Assembly: GCF_010731875.1 (NCBI RefSeq)
Contig: NZ_AP022595.1
Location: 1,302,001 to 1,366,000, forward strand
Source of the DNA: Mycolicibacterium sarraceniae
Lineage (GTDB): Bacteria > Actinomycetota > Actinomycetes > Mycobacteriales > Mycobacteriaceae
DNA length: 64,000 bases
Direction: 5' to 3'
A program made the translations under genes and the position numbers. The notes beneath the pieces were generated by a model. It saw only the letters and a program-made list of their open reading frames with translations, ran no database searches and was not told the DNA's origin. Position 1 is the stretch's first letter, and each line of letters begins with the position of its first letter. Below, in pieces: positions 1 to 13,873 of this stretch.

Positions 1-885
<885 letters not shown>

Positions 886-1002
886 TTATTTTCATCCTTT
901 TTTGGGTGCCGCACCGCATGCGATCAAGGCAGCCGTGCCCTGTCAGTCAACCACATGTGGCCTGATCGTTCCTCTTCGACAGATGTCATCGCGACCGCCC
1001 TC

Positions 1003-1926
<924 letters not shown>

Positions 1927-2201
1927 TCATTCGTTTACGGGCATGGCACAACCCTTGTCCGCACTGACATTGGTTCGCCCAGCGTTGTCACACCTGATGT
2001 GTGTATCGCCGCAAACTGACCGCAGCGTTACCGGATAGGGCCCGGCTGGCAAACCAAGTTACCGCGTGCGCGACGAAATCATGAAACCTGCTGCACGAAA
2101 CCCCTAAGCGGTGAGATATCGGCCACAATCGGGCCATCTCCGGGAACCGGAATGCACGTAACACCCTGCACTCAGCCCACTTTGGCCCCACGCGGGCCGG
2201 A

Positions 2202-4202
2202 CTAGGGGCCCGTCGCCGGCAAGCCCGTGTACGGCGTCCCCTTCAGCGACGGCTCCGGCAGACCGCAACGTTGCAACTCGTACTGCGGCACCCGATCGAT
2301 GCGATAGCGGGTGAAATCGAGCGCGTGCGCAACGTTCGACACGAACCTGCGAATCCCCAACGGGCCGCGGATGGAGTTCAGCATCGCGTCAGTCTCCGGG
2401 CAGCCCAGGGCAACCCCGGCCTCGGCGATCCAGCCCTCGTCGAGGTAGGGCGGCACGTACGGATGCTCCTTGAGCCAGGGCCCTTCGGCAACAGCCCAAT
2501 CCGGGAAGAGGTTCTTGTCGTGACCGATCCGGCCGTCATCCAGACGCGCGGTATGCGCCGCGATCGGATTCGCCAGACCGATCTGATCGATCACCCTGAT
2601 GTTCAGCCCGACGTTCATGCCGAGCATCCCGAGATTGGTGAAAAACACTGTGTGCGGCACTATTTGACGACGCCAGGTGTCCATCGAGACACCGGGCGGT
2701 GGTGGTGGCGGCGGGAAGGCGGGCACCACATCCCACACGTCGTAGTTCCCCGACGGCAACAGCAACGCCCCGTCAGGCGTGTTGTTGATCGCGGTCAGCA
2801 CCGCACGCATGCGCGGGTAGTCCAGGTAGTCGGCCGCGGTCAGCGGATGCGCATGTCCGGTGGCCTGCGAATAGAACCGCCGCTCGTCGACGATGCCCGA
2901 ATACGTGACTCGGGTGGCATCGCGGCCCATCCCCGGCGAGTTCGCCGCCCACAGCGACCAGCCGATCACGCCCAGCCACAGCGCGGCGGTCGAGCCGGCC
3001 AGCACCACGGCCTGGTCCCGCGCCGATGAGACGGTGTCGGGTAATACCAGCGGTATCACCGACACCGGGGCCAGTAGGCAGAACACTGGTGTCAGCAATA
3101 CCCGGCCGTGCATGAAATCGCCGCCCTGACGGATCCAGTACAGCGCCTGTACCAGACCACTGACGAGCATGAAAATGACGACAGCCGTAGGGCTTTGGAG
3201 CCGGCTGGCGATCCGGCCAGTCGGGCCTGCCGCCGGGCCCGCGGTTCTGCGTGCCGCCACCACTACCGCACCGAGCGCGATCATCAGCAGCGCCGCCAGC
3301 CACAGCGCGTACGGCGCATCGAAGTTGGCCAGGTAGATCAGGCCCTGCGCCCATTTGTTGCCAGTGGCGTCCTTGGCCAACGCGGTCTGCGGGAACAGCA
3401 GCCCGTAGTAACCCATTCGGAAGATCTGATAACCCACCGGGAACAGCCCGCCGGCGATCGCGATGAGCAGCCGGCGCCGCCAGCCCCTGGCGGCGACGAG
3501 CATCATCACCAGCGCCAGCCCGCCGACAAGAGCGAGCTCGGGACGAACCAGCACGCTCAAGCCCGCGACAAACGCCAGCGCGGCCGTGAAAGCGGGTCCG
3601 CTGCCGCAGCGCCGTGGCGCTTGCGACCAGGCGACCATCAGCCACCACAAGAGGCCTATCCAGGCCAGCACCAGGCCGTTCTCCAGACCCGAGGTGGCGA
3701 AATCGCGTGCGGGTGGGATCGCGATGTACACCAGGGCGCCTGCCGGCAGCAGCAGCGCCCGGTGCCCCTGCAACCCCGGTGCGAATAGCCGTGCGGTGCC
3801 GACCATGACGAATACGACACCCGCGACAGACAGGCTCAGCGCCAGGGCCAGCGCCACGTACTCCAGCCGCACCGGCCCGCCGATGAGCCCGCCGAAATAG
3901 GTCAGGAAGGTCCACAGCGTGGAGGTGTTGGATTCCACCCGCTCACCGGCGTTGAACACCGGACCGTTGCCGGCGAGCAGATTGCGCACAGTGCGCAGCA
4001 CGATCAAACCGTCGTCGGCGATCCAGCGTCGTTGCCAGGCGCCCCAGGCCCACAACGCGGCGACCAGAACAACGCTGAGCCAGAAGCTGATGCGGGCCAG
4101 CGGCCGCAGCGGGAACACCGGCGCCCACGGCAATTTCAGCGGCCCGGCCTCGGCCGGGCCACGTTCAGAAGTCAGTGGCTCAACTGAAGGCGATCGCTGC
4201 AA
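2202..4202 (-). CDS. aftB: Arabinofuranosyltransferase AftB
   Basis: GT-C fold membrane glycosyltransferase that adds the terminal beta-1,2 arabinofuranose of arabinogalactan and lipoarabinomannan from decaprenylphosphoryl arabinose. The 666-residue reading frame has many hydrophobic segments in the N-terminal two thirds and a soluble C-terminal domain. The Asp pair expected in the first periplasmic loop is seen as WIADDG at about residues 60-65. The frame opens at a TTG at 4202, 23 bases inside ubiA. No clear internal ATG is available before the first membrane segment, so the exact start is uncertain. It belongs to the glf-glfT2-PAP2-ubiA-aftB operon, the order found in M. tuberculosis. Confidence 0.92.
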   Translation of the reverse strand: MQRSPSVEPLTSERGPAEAGPLKLPWAPVFPLRPLARISFWLSVVLVAALWAWGAWQRRWIADDGLIVLRTVRNLLAGNGPVFNAGERVESNTSTLWTFLTYFGGLIGGPVRLEYVALALALSLSVAGVVFVMVGTARLFAPGLQGHRALLLPAGALVYIAIPPARDFATSGLENGLVLAWIGLLWWLMVAWSQAPRRCGSGPAFTAALAFVAGLSVLVRPELALVGGLALVMMLVAARGWRRRLLIAIAGGLFPVGYQIFRMGYYGLLFPQTALAKDATGNKWAQGLIYLANFDAPYALWLAALLMIALGAVVVAARRTAGPAAGPTGRIASRLQSPTAVVIFMLVSGLVQALYWIRQGGDFMHGRVLLTPVFCLLAPVSVIPLVLPDTVSSARDQAVVLAGSTAALWLGVIGWSLWAANSPGMGRDATRVTYSGIVDERRFYSQATGHAHPLTAADYLDYPRMRAVLTAINNTPDGALLLPSGNYDVWDVVPAFPPPPPPPGVSMDTWRRQIVPHTVFFTNLGMLGMNVGLNIRVIDQIGLANPIAAHTARLDDGRIGHDKNLFPDWAVAEGPWLKEHPYVPPYLDEGWIAEAGVALGCPETDAMLNSIRGPLGIRRFVSNVAHALDFTRYRIDRVPQYELQRCGLPEPSLKGTPYTGLPATGP

Positions 4203-5094
4203 CGACCGTTCCGATCATCACCAATCCCAGCAGCTGCAGCACCCGGTCGCCCAGCACGATCTCCTCGGGTTCACCGGCCAGACCGCCGTCGACGTCGATG
4301 GCATACCGCAGGATGCCCATCGTGAACGGCACGATCGATATCGCCCACCACGATCCGGTGCTGCCGTCGCGCTCAAAGGCGAACAGTCCGTAGCAGAGCA
4401 CCACCGCCGTCGCCGACAGGGTCCACACGAACCTCAGGTAGGAACTGGTGTAGCTCTCCAGTGATTTACGGATCTTGGCACCGGTGCGCTCAGCGAGCTG
4501 CAGTTCGGCGTAGCGCTTACCGGCCGCCATGAACAACGCGCCAAACGCCATCACGAGCAGGAACCATTGCGACAGCGGGATTCCCGCGGCCACACCACCA
4601 GCGATGGCCCGAATCAGGAAGCCCGAGGACACGATGCAGATGTCCAGCACCGCTTGATGTTTGAGGCCGAAGCAGTACGCCAGTTGGATGCCGATATAGA
4701 TGCCCATGACCAGCGCCAGCTGCGGGGTCAGCCACCAGGAGATGCCCAGCGATGCGACGGCGAGCGCCACGGCGATGCCGTAGGCCAGCCCGACCGGCAG
4801 CACCCCGGCCGCGATGGGCCGGTGCCGCTTGGTGGGGTGGGCGCGGTCAGCGTCGACGTCGCGAGCGTCGTTGATGAGGTAGATCGACGATGCGGCCAGG
4901 CAGAAGACCACGAACGCGACCGACACCTTGAATCCGACATCGGCGTAGTCGTATTGCACGTCCCGGCCCAGAGCCGCCAACGGGGCGACCAGCACGAGCA
5001 GGTTCTTGACCCATTGCCGGGGGCGGATGGCCTTGATGATCCCGGTGAACAGATTGCTCGGCGGTCCGGCGACCTGCTTCCTACCCTCACTCAT
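4180..5094 (-). CDS. ubiA: Decaprenyl-phosphate phosphoribosyltransferase (DPPR synthase)
   Basis: UbiA-superfamily membrane prenyltransferase that makes decaprenylphosphoryl-5-phosphoribose, the first committed step toward the arabinose donor DPA. The protein has 304 residues and starts at an ATG at 5094. The first Asp-rich motif is seen as NDARDVDADRAHPTKRHRPI, followed by a run of membrane helices. It lies 6 bases downstream of the PAP2 phosphatase gene and overlaps aftB. The gene name follows the M. tuberculosis Rv3806c usage; this enzyme is not the ubiquinone-pathway UbiA. Confidence 0.94.
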   Translation of the reverse strand: MSEGRKQVAGPPSNLFTGIIKAIRPRQWVKNLLVLVAPLAALGRDVQYDYADVGFKVSVAFVVFCLAASSIYLINDARDVDADRAHPTKRHRPIAAGVLPVGLAYGIAVALAVASLGISWWLTPQLALVMGIYIGIQLAYCFGLKHQAVLDICIVSSGFLIRAIAGGVAAGIPLSQWFLLVMAFGALFMAAGKRYAELQLAERTGAKIRKSLESYTSSYLRFVWTLSATAVVLCYGLFAFERDGSTGSWWAISIVPFTMGILRYAIDVDGGLAGEPEEIVLGDRVLQLLGLVMIGTVVAAIAFS

Positions 5095-5100
5095 GGGCGC

Positions 5101-5635
5101 TCACTTCGGCGTCTCCTTCTCACGTGAGGCACAACAGCCGACCGTCCGCGCGACCACCGCGCCGACCGCCGCCCCGGCAAGGACATCGCTCGGGTAATGC
5201 ACGCCGAGCACCAGCCGCGACAGGGCCATCGCAGGCACCACTACCAGCGGCAGCCGAGACCGGGTGGCTCGGCTCAGCAGCATAGCCGCGGCAGTTGTGG
5301 AGGTGGCGTGCGCCGAGGGAAAGCTGAGCGCGCTCGGCGTGCCGACGTTGACCGCGATCGCCGGATGGTGGGGCCGCTTGCGCTTCACCACCAACTTGAT
5401 GGCGATCGCAGCCGCATGTGCGGCGACTGCTCCCGCACCCGCCAGCACCCAGTCCCGGCGGCGACTGGGCATGACCAGTGCGCCCACCGCGGAGATCGCG
5501 ACCCAGCCCTGGGCGTGCTCACCGAAGTGGGACATCGCGCGGGCCACCTCGATCACCGGGGGCGTGCCCAACGTCGACTGGATAGCGACAAGAGCGGCCA
5601 CTTCGCCGCTCGCGGGCGGCGCAACGGGCTCAGCG

Positions 5636-5643
<8 letters not shown>
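5101..5643 (-). CDS. PAP2-family phosphatase (probable decaprenylphosphoryl-5-phosphoribose phosphatase)
   Basis: A 180-residue membrane phosphatase. The three PAP2 signatures are visible: KRKRPHH, the PSAH motif in SFPSAHAT, and SRLVLGVHYPSD with the catalytic His. The chosen start is the ATG at 5643, which overlaps the glfT2 stop by 8 bases; a longer upstream reading frame overlaps glfT2 and has no family similarity. It lies between glfT2 and ubiA, where Rv3807c sits in M. tuberculosis. That gene is proposed to dephosphorylate DPPR to decaprenylphosphoryl ribose. The substrate is inferred from context only. Confidence 0.88.
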
Positions 5644-8796
<3,153 letters not shown>

Positions 8797-9057
8797 CTAG
8801 GTTATCGGACCCAGGCGGTGTGACCCGCATCGCAAGCCCGGGCAGGGCCCGGAAATCACGAGCAAACCCCGTGGGAATCACGTGGGCTCGTAACGATTCC
8901 AGGTCGCAATTAGCTCACGATTCCGCATCGTCACTTCAATCACATCAGTCCCACTCGTACCATCGATCACGTTGGCTTCGAATTCGGCGCACGGCCGTAT
9001 CCGGACCTTACGAAGTAATTCAGACACGAACGTTGTCTAGATATTGAGGAGACTTCC

Positions 9058-10053
9058 GTGCCTAACAGCCGTCGACGCAAGCTCTCGACCGCCATGAGCG
9101 CAGTCGCCGCACTGGCCGTCGCAAGTCCTATTGCCGCTATTGGCGTGGTCGAACTGACCGCTACCCCGCAGAAGGCACTCGAACAGCGCGAGTTCGTCCG
9201 CGCCGCGGTGGTGACCGACCTGCCGAACGAGATCATGTCCGCACTGCAGCAGGGTCTGTCGCAGTTCGGGATCAACCTGCCGCCGCTGCCGACGGGCCTG
9301 AGCCCGGCCGGCGCCCAGCCGGCGCAGGCCGGCCCGGCGCTGACGACGCCGAGCTTGAGCACGCCCGGGTTGACCACACCTGGCCTGACCGCTCCTGGCC
9401 TGACCACACCGGGCCTGACCACACCGGGCCTGACCACACCGGGCCTGACCACACCGGGCCTGACCACACCGGGCCTGACCACACCTGGTCTCACCACCCC
9501 CAGCCTGAGCACTCCGGGGCTCACCACACCCGGGTTGAGCACTCCGGGTCTCACCACACCTGGGCTGACCACACCCGGTCTCACCACGCCGAGCGTCAGC
9601 ACACCCGGTCTGACCACACCTGGTCTCACGACCCCAGGCTTGACGACACCGGGTCTCACCACGCCGCCGGCGTCGGCGTCGCTGACCAATCCCGGGCTCA
9701 CCAACCCGGCGCTGACCACTCCCCAGCTCGGCACCCCGGGCTTGACGACACCAGGGCTGACCAGCCCGTCGGCAACCGGCCTCGGCGTGCCGAATGAGCT
9801 GCCGATCAGCGCACCGGCGGCCGGGACGTACCCAATCCTCGGCGACCCGTCGCTGGCGATGCCGAGTGCACCGGCCGCGTCCGGTGGGCTCATCAGCGAC
9901 CTGACCAGCGCCGCGAACCAGCTAGGCGTCGGACAGGCCATCGACCTGCTCAAGGGCGTGGTCATGCCGTCGATCACCCAGGCGATGCAAGGCGCATCGG
10001 CCGCTGCCGCTGCCCCCGCTGCCCCCGCGGCAGCAGCGGCCCCGGCTGGTTAA
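9058..10053 (+). CDS. pirG: Exported repetitive protein Erp (PirG)
   Basis: Secreted, surface-associated mycobacterial protein that contributes to envelope integrity and virulence. The GTG start at 9058 follows a GAGGAG-type ribosome site at about 9047. A signal peptide (MSAVAALAVASPIAAIGVVE) leads into a short conserved N-terminal domain with LPNEIMSALQQGLSQFGI. Next comes a proline-rich array of PGLTTP-like pentads, then a conserved C-terminal domain (GVPNELPISAPAAGTYPILG) and an Ala/Pro tail. The total is 331 residues. It is divergent from glf, as in other mycobacteria. The repeat is the species-variable part of this family. Confidence 0.94.
   Translation: MPNSRRRKLSTAMSAVAALAVASPIAAIGVVELTATPQKALEQREFVRAAVVTDLPNEIMSALQQGLSQFGINLPPLPTGLSPAGAQPAQAGPALTTPSLSTPGLTTPGLTAPGLTTPGLTTPGLTTPGLTTPGLTTPGLTTPGLTTPSLSTPGLTTPGLSTPGLTTPGLTTPGLTTPSVSTPGLTTPGLTTPGLTTPGLTTPPASASLTNPGLTNPALTTPQLGTPGLTTPGLTSPSATGLGVPNELPISAPAAGTYPILGDPSLAMPSAPAASGGLISDLTSAANQLGVGQAIDLLKGVVMPSITQAMQGASAAAAAPAAPAAAAAPAG
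9337..9666 (+). repeat. 15-bp coding tandem repeat of Erp (22 consecutive P-G-L-T-T pentads)
   Basis: Twenty-two uninterrupted five-residue units, mostly GLTTP with variants SLSTP, GLTAP, GLSTP and SVSTP. About five more degenerate units follow to about 9775. The stretch from about 9400 to 9480 is almost perfect at the DNA level, with the unit CTGACCACACCGGGC, while flanking units differ in synonymous positions. That pattern suggests recent slippage or recombination in the centre and older units at the edges. Confidence 0.95.
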
Positions 10054-10058
10054 CAGAG

Positions 10059-10143
10059 ACCTGCATCGGAACGGCACCGCAGGGTGTGGGTCAGGCCGCT
10101 AGGTCAGTGAACCCGGAGAGGCCCCTGCGGTGCCGTTGCAGGT
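10059..10143. terminator. Long stem-loop downstream of erp (probable terminator or structured RNA)
   Basis: The left arm at 10070-10084 (AACGGCACCGCAGGG) pairs with the right arm at 10121-10137 (CCCTGCGGTGCCGTT). An outer ACCTGCA/TGCAGGT pair extends the stem across a small internal bulge. The loop contains a second weaker pairing (GGGTCA with TGAACCC). There is no U-tract, which is common for mycobacterial terminators. It lies 5 bases past the erp stop and before the amidase gene. Confidence 0.6.
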
Positions 10144-10217
10144 CCCAGTTATCACTTTCTTCACACTGGCCCGTGTCGAAACATTGGTATCAGAGGGCAC
10201 ATACGTAACATCGCCTT

Positions 10218-11861
10218 GTGCTGTCCCGTCGACCCGCGCCGTCGATCGTGTTCACCGCAATCGCGGCGACCGTCGTCATCCTGCCGTGGGCGGTCACCGG
10301 GGTACCCGGTTCGGACCACCAGGACGTGCCCAGCGCCGCTGACACCGTGCTGTCCCAGCAGCCGCTGACCGGACTGGGCGGCGGTCAGACGATCCGCGAA
10401 ATCAGCCAGGCCACGCCGTTCTCGATGGTGGCGCTGACGGGTAGCGATCTCACCGGAACATCGGCACGGGTACGCGCCAAGCGACCAGACGGCAGCTGGG
10501 GTCCGTGGTACGACGCCGAGACCCTCGAGTCCAACGCCGACGACACCCAGCACGGCGGACCCCGCGGTACCGATCCGGTGTTCGTGGGCACCACGACCTC
10601 GGTGCAGATCGCGGTGACCCGTCCGGCGAACGCTCCGGTCACCAGCGCGCCACCCGAAACCGGCCTGGATGCCGGCAAGGAACTGGGCTACGTGCCTGCC
10701 ACCGCCGAACAGCCCTTCGCACAGAACATCTCGGCCGTGCTGATCACCCCGCCGAAGGCGCCGGTCGATTCGCAGTGGCAGCCACCGACGGCCGCCCTCG
10801 GCCCGGGCCAGCCGCCGAACATCATCAGCCGCGCCCAGTGGGGCGCCGACGACCATATGCGTTGCGGTAATACTATCTACGGCAATGGAATTCGTGCCGC
10901 CGTGGTGCACCACACGGCGGGCAGCAACGATTACGCACCGGAGGATTCGGCGGCCATCGTCCGGTCGATCTACGCCTACCACACCCGCACCCTGGGCTGG
11001 TGCGATATCGCCTACAACGCCCTGGTGGACAAGTACGGCCAGGTTTTCGAAGGCCGGGCCGGTGGCATCACCAAGGACGTACTCGGTTCGCACACCGGCG
11101 GATTCAACCGCGACGTGTGGGGCGTATCGATGATCGGCGACTTCGAAGACGTTCCGCCGACCGAGATTCTGGTCCGCACGGTCGGCAGGCTGCTGGGCTG
11201 GCGGATGGGCCTGGACCGAGTCAATCCGCTGGGCACCGTGAACCTGACCTCAGCCGGCGGCGACTACACGTTCTTCCCTGCCGGGGCGACTCCCACGTTG
11301 CCGACGATCTTCGCCCACCGCGACGTCGGCAACACCGAGTGCCCAGGCAATGCAGGTTACGCGGCACTCGGTCAAATCCGCGATATCGCAGCACGTTTCA
11401 ACCGACCACCTGATCTCGTCGAATCATTGCGGGGCGGGGCGATCTTCGCCAAATGGGAAGCCATGGGCGGCAAAGACGGGCCCCTTGGGGAACCGACGTC
11501 CCCAGAGTCATCGGCCGACGGCGCCGCGCGCTACGTCACTTTCGAGCATGGCGCGATCTACTGGTCACCGACCACCGAGGCACAGCCACTGACCGGAGCG
11601 ATTTATGAGGCCTGGGCATCGCTGGGGTTTGAGCGCGGCGCACTGGGCCTGCCGACCAGCGGTGAGATCCAGGAACCCGAATGGATCGTGCAGAACTTCC
11701 AGCATGGCACCCTGAACTTCGACCGGCAGACCCACAACGTCTTGCGGGTGGTCGACGCACTGACACTGGTGATGCCGCCACCGGCTGCCGAAGGGCCGCC
11801 GGTGCAGTTGGAGCGGTTCAGCCGCGCAGCGAACCCGGTGCTCGAGGCACCGGCGAACTAG
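10218..11861 (+). CDS. Secreted N-acetylmuramoyl-L-alanine amidase (PGRP domain) with LGFP repeats
   Basis: Exported peptidoglycan amidase of 547 residues, the Rv3811-type gene next to erp. A GTG start at 10218 leads into a signal peptide (SIVFTAIAATVVILPWAV). The amidase_2/PGRP core runs from about residue 195 to 400. It has the zinc-ligand segments AAVVHHTAGSNDY and IFAHRDVGNTECPG and the substrate-side WCDIAYNALVDKYGQVFEGR. The C-terminal part carries LGFP cell-wall-binding repeats (GGKDGPLGEPTS and GFERGALGLPTSGE). It is convergent with the HAD gene, with only 2 bases between the stops. Confidence 0.9.
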   Translation: MLSRRPAPSIVFTAIAATVVILPWAVTGVPGSDHQDVPSAADTVLSQQPLTGLGGGQTIREISQATPFSMVALTGSDLTGTSARVRAKRPDGSWGPWYDAETLESNADDTQHGGPRGTDPVFVGTTTSVQIAVTRPANAPVTSAPPETGLDAGKELGYVPATAEQPFAQNISAVLITPPKAPVDSQWQPPTAALGPGQPPNIISRAQWGADDHMRCGNTIYGNGIRAAVVHHTAGSNDYAPEDSAAIVRSIYAYHTRTLGWCDIAYNALVDKYGQVFEGRAGGITKDVLGSHTGGFNRDVWGVSMIGDFEDVPPTEILVRTVGRLLGWRMGLDRVNPLGTVNLTSAGGDYTFFPAGATPTLPTIFAHRDVGNTECPGNAGYAALGQIRDIAARFNRPPDLVESLRGGAIFAKWEAMGGKDGPLGEPTSPESSADGAARYVTFEHGAIYWSPTTEAQPLTGAIYEAWASLGFERGALGLPTSGEIQEPEWIVQNFQHGTLNFDRQTHNVLRVVDALTLVMPPPAAEGPPVQLERFSRAANPVLEAPAN

Positions 11862-11863
11862 GT

Positions 11864-12676
11864 TCAGAGCCACCAGCGTTCGAGAACGCGCGCCAATCCG
11901 TCGTCGGCATTGGACGTGGTCACTTCGTTGGCGGCGGCGATGGCCTCCGGGTGGGCATTGCCCATCGCGACGCCTAGGCCCGCCCAGCGCAACATCGGCA
12001 CGTCGTTGGGCATGTCTCCGAACGCGATCACATCTTCGGCGGTGATCCCCAGCGGGCGGGCGACCTCATCGACACCGGTCGCCTTACTGGTCCCGAGTGG
12101 ATTGATCTCGATCAGGCCATTGTTTGTGGAGTAGGTGATATCCCCTTGAACCCCAATATGTTTGGCTAGCTCAGCGGCCATTTCTGAGCTGCGCGCACCG
12201 GCCCTGCGGATTAACAGCTTCACCGCGGGAGCGCTGAGCAGGTCCTCGATCGAGACTTCGGTGTTATCCGGGTTGAGCCAGGCGTGTTCATATCCCGGTG
12301 AACTGACGAACTGTGGCGTCGCCGCGTCGTGCGCGCTGCGGCCGACCCGCTCGACGGCCAGACCTACCCCCGGGATCACCCTGGCCGCGATCTCGGCGAG
12401 TTCGGTGAGCACGTCGACGGACAGGGTGCGCGCGGAGATGATCCGGTCCTGCTCGGAGTCATAGATGACCGCGCCGTTGGCGCACACCGCCATCGGGGCG
12501 AATCCCAACTCTTCGACGATCGGAGGTACCCACCGCGGGGGGCGGCCCGTCGCCAGCACGAACTGGACACCGGAGGCGACCGCGGCCAACACTGCCTGGC
12601 GGGTGCGCGGCGTGATGTGCTCATCCTCATCGAGCAGCGTGCCGTCCACATCGGTGGCGATCAGCGCGGGCAGCAT
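11864..12676 (-). CDS. Cof-type HAD-IIB family hydrolase
   Basis: A 270-residue cytoplasmic phosphatase of the Cof/HAD-IIB class. Motif I is seen as ATDVDGTLLDEDEH, motif II as LATGRPPRW, and motifs III/IV as KATGVDEVARPLG and AFGDMPNDVPMLRWAG. The substrate is probably a sugar phosphate or nucleotide-like phosphate, but it cannot be told from sequence. The position matches Rv3813c, downstream of the PlsC-type acyltransferases. The ATG start overlaps the stop of the decayed acyltransferase upstream (TGATG). Confidence 0.9.
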   Translation of the reverse strand: MLPALIATDVDGTLLDEDEHITPRTRQAVLAAVASGVQFVLATGRPPRWVPPIVEELGFAPMAVCANGAVIYDSEQDRIISARTLSVDVLTELAEIAARVIPGVGLAVERVGRSAHDAATPQFVSSPGYEHAWLNPDNTEVSIEDLLSAPAVKLLIRRAGARSSEMAAELAKHIGVQGDITYSTNNGLIEINPLGTSKATGVDEVARPLGITAEDVIAFGDMPNDVPMLRWAGLGVAMGNAHPEAIAAANEVTTSNADDGLARVLERWWL

Positions 12677-13008
12677 CAGTGATGCTCCCTTGTGTGGCGC
12701 GCGCGCCGGGCAAGTTCGGCCTCGTCGAGGCGCTTGGCCTCGGCCAGGATCGAAGCGCCGCCACCGAGAACCTCAGGCACCCAATACTCGCCGGGCGGGT
12801 GCGGGTAGACCCCGACAAGCTCCCCGGCGCCTGCGTTGACGAGTGCCCAGTGCAGCAGGCGGGAAGTCGACGTAGCTGGTGTGATTGCTCGCCACCACGC
12901 GCCACCACGCGCGGGGATGTTCTCAAAGCCCTCGAAGGTGATCGTGGTCCCCGCGGCCCTGGCCGCCATCGAGGCGGCGATCTCCAGGGTGCGGAAAACG
13001 GGTTCCAT
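12676..13008 (-). pseudogene. Decayed PlsC-type acyltransferase
   Basis: Relic of a 1-acylglycerol-3-phosphate acyltransferase-like gene, sister of the intact gene just upstream. The N-terminal 35 residues (MEPVFRTLEIAA and TFEGFENIPARGG) and the C-terminal 40 residues (GEYWVPEVLGGG, LAEAKRLDEAELARR) are good family sequence. The middle is broken. A 10-base direct duplication lies at 12891-12910. The acyltransferase motif NHTSYVDF is readable only in another frame, and most of the catalytic domain between it and AGELVGVYP is missing, as is the stretch from there to the C-terminus. What remains reads through as 110 residues, so a junk peptide could still be made. Confidence 0.8.
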
Positions 13009-13013
13009 GACGG

Positions 13014-13787
13014 TTACCGCGCTGGCCCTGGCGGATCACCGCGCTGCGCTCGTTTGGCCGCTTTTTCCGCAGCTTCGGCCGCTTCCATCACAGCCGCCTC
13101 CGCCAGGGTCGGCGCACCGCCACCCAACCGGTGCGGCACCCAGAATTCGCCGGCAGGATGACCGTAGCTGTCCTGTACCTGTTCGAGCAGGTGCTGCATT
13201 CTCGAATGCAGCAGCGCGGTGAGTTCATTGGCCGGCAGCGTCGGCGCGATGGGTTCACCCACGGCGATAGTGATGGGCACCTTGGGCCGCCACATCTTGC
13301 GCGGATGGCCCTTGGTCCAGATGCGCTGGGCGCCCCACACGATGTGCGGGATGATCGGCACGTCGGCGGCGATCGCCATCCGCGCCGCGCCCGACTTGAA
13401 CTCTTTAAGTTCAAAGCTGCGACTGATCGTCGCCTCCGGATAAACCCCCACCAGCTCGCCGGCCTTGAGCGCCAGGCAGGCTGCATCGAACGAGGCTGCG
13501 CCATTGTCCCGGTCCACCGGAATGTGCCGCAGGCTACGCATGATGGGCCCGGTGACCTTGGCGTCGAAGACCTCTCGCTTGGCCATGAACCGCACCTTGC
13601 GGCCGCGGTGCTGCAGATAGGCGGGCAGCCCGGCAAAGGTGAAGTCGAAATAGCTGGTGTGGTTGATGGCGATGACGGCCCCACCGGTGACGGGCAGGTT
13701 CTCGACCCCGGTCACGGTGAACTTCAAGCCCTGCGCACGCCACGTCAGCCGAGCGAGCTGGATGACAGTCCCGTATACCGGTTCCAC
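13014..13787 (-). CDS. 1-acyl-sn-glycerol-3-phosphate acyltransferase family protein (PlsC-like)
   Basis: A 257-residue membrane-associated acyltransferase that probably acylates lysophosphatidate or a related lipid. Motif I (HX4D) is seen as INHTSYFDF and motif III as VGVYPEATISRS, with the intervening RFMAKREVF segment. The length is normal for the family. M. tuberculosis has three such genes in tandem (Rv3814c-Rv3816c); here one is intact and one is decayed (12676-13008). Five bases separate the two, so they were probably one transcript with the HAD gene. Confidence 0.88.
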   Translation of the reverse strand: MEPVYGTVIQLARLTWRAQGLKFTVTGVENLPVTGGAVIAINHTSYFDFTFAGLPAYLQHRGRKVRFMAKREVFDAKVTGPIMRSLRHIPVDRDNGAASFDAACLALKAGELVGVYPEATISRSFELKEFKSGAARMAIAADVPIIPHIVWGAQRIWTKGHPRKMWRPKVPITIAVGEPIAPTLPANELTALLHSRMQHLLEQVQDSYGHPAGEFWVPHRLGGGAPTLAEAAVMEAAEAAEKAAKRAQRGDPPGPAR

Positions 13788-13873
13788 TCGGTCAGCCTAG
13801 CCCGCTGGCATTCCGCGCCGCGCACGGACCGCTAAGCTCGGTTGGGGTGCAGCGACCAGGGGTAAGGAGATTT

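Noticed and set aside
1984..2006. Small inverted repeat CACAC-CTGA-TGTGTG upstream of the antigen-85-like gene
   Set aside because: Short arms and no known regulator; too weak to call an operator.
8967..9977. 336-residue minus-strand reading frame with VRPGV repeats
   Set aside because: It is the exact antisense of the erp repeat. Its regularity comes from the plus-strand pentads and it has no signal or family match.
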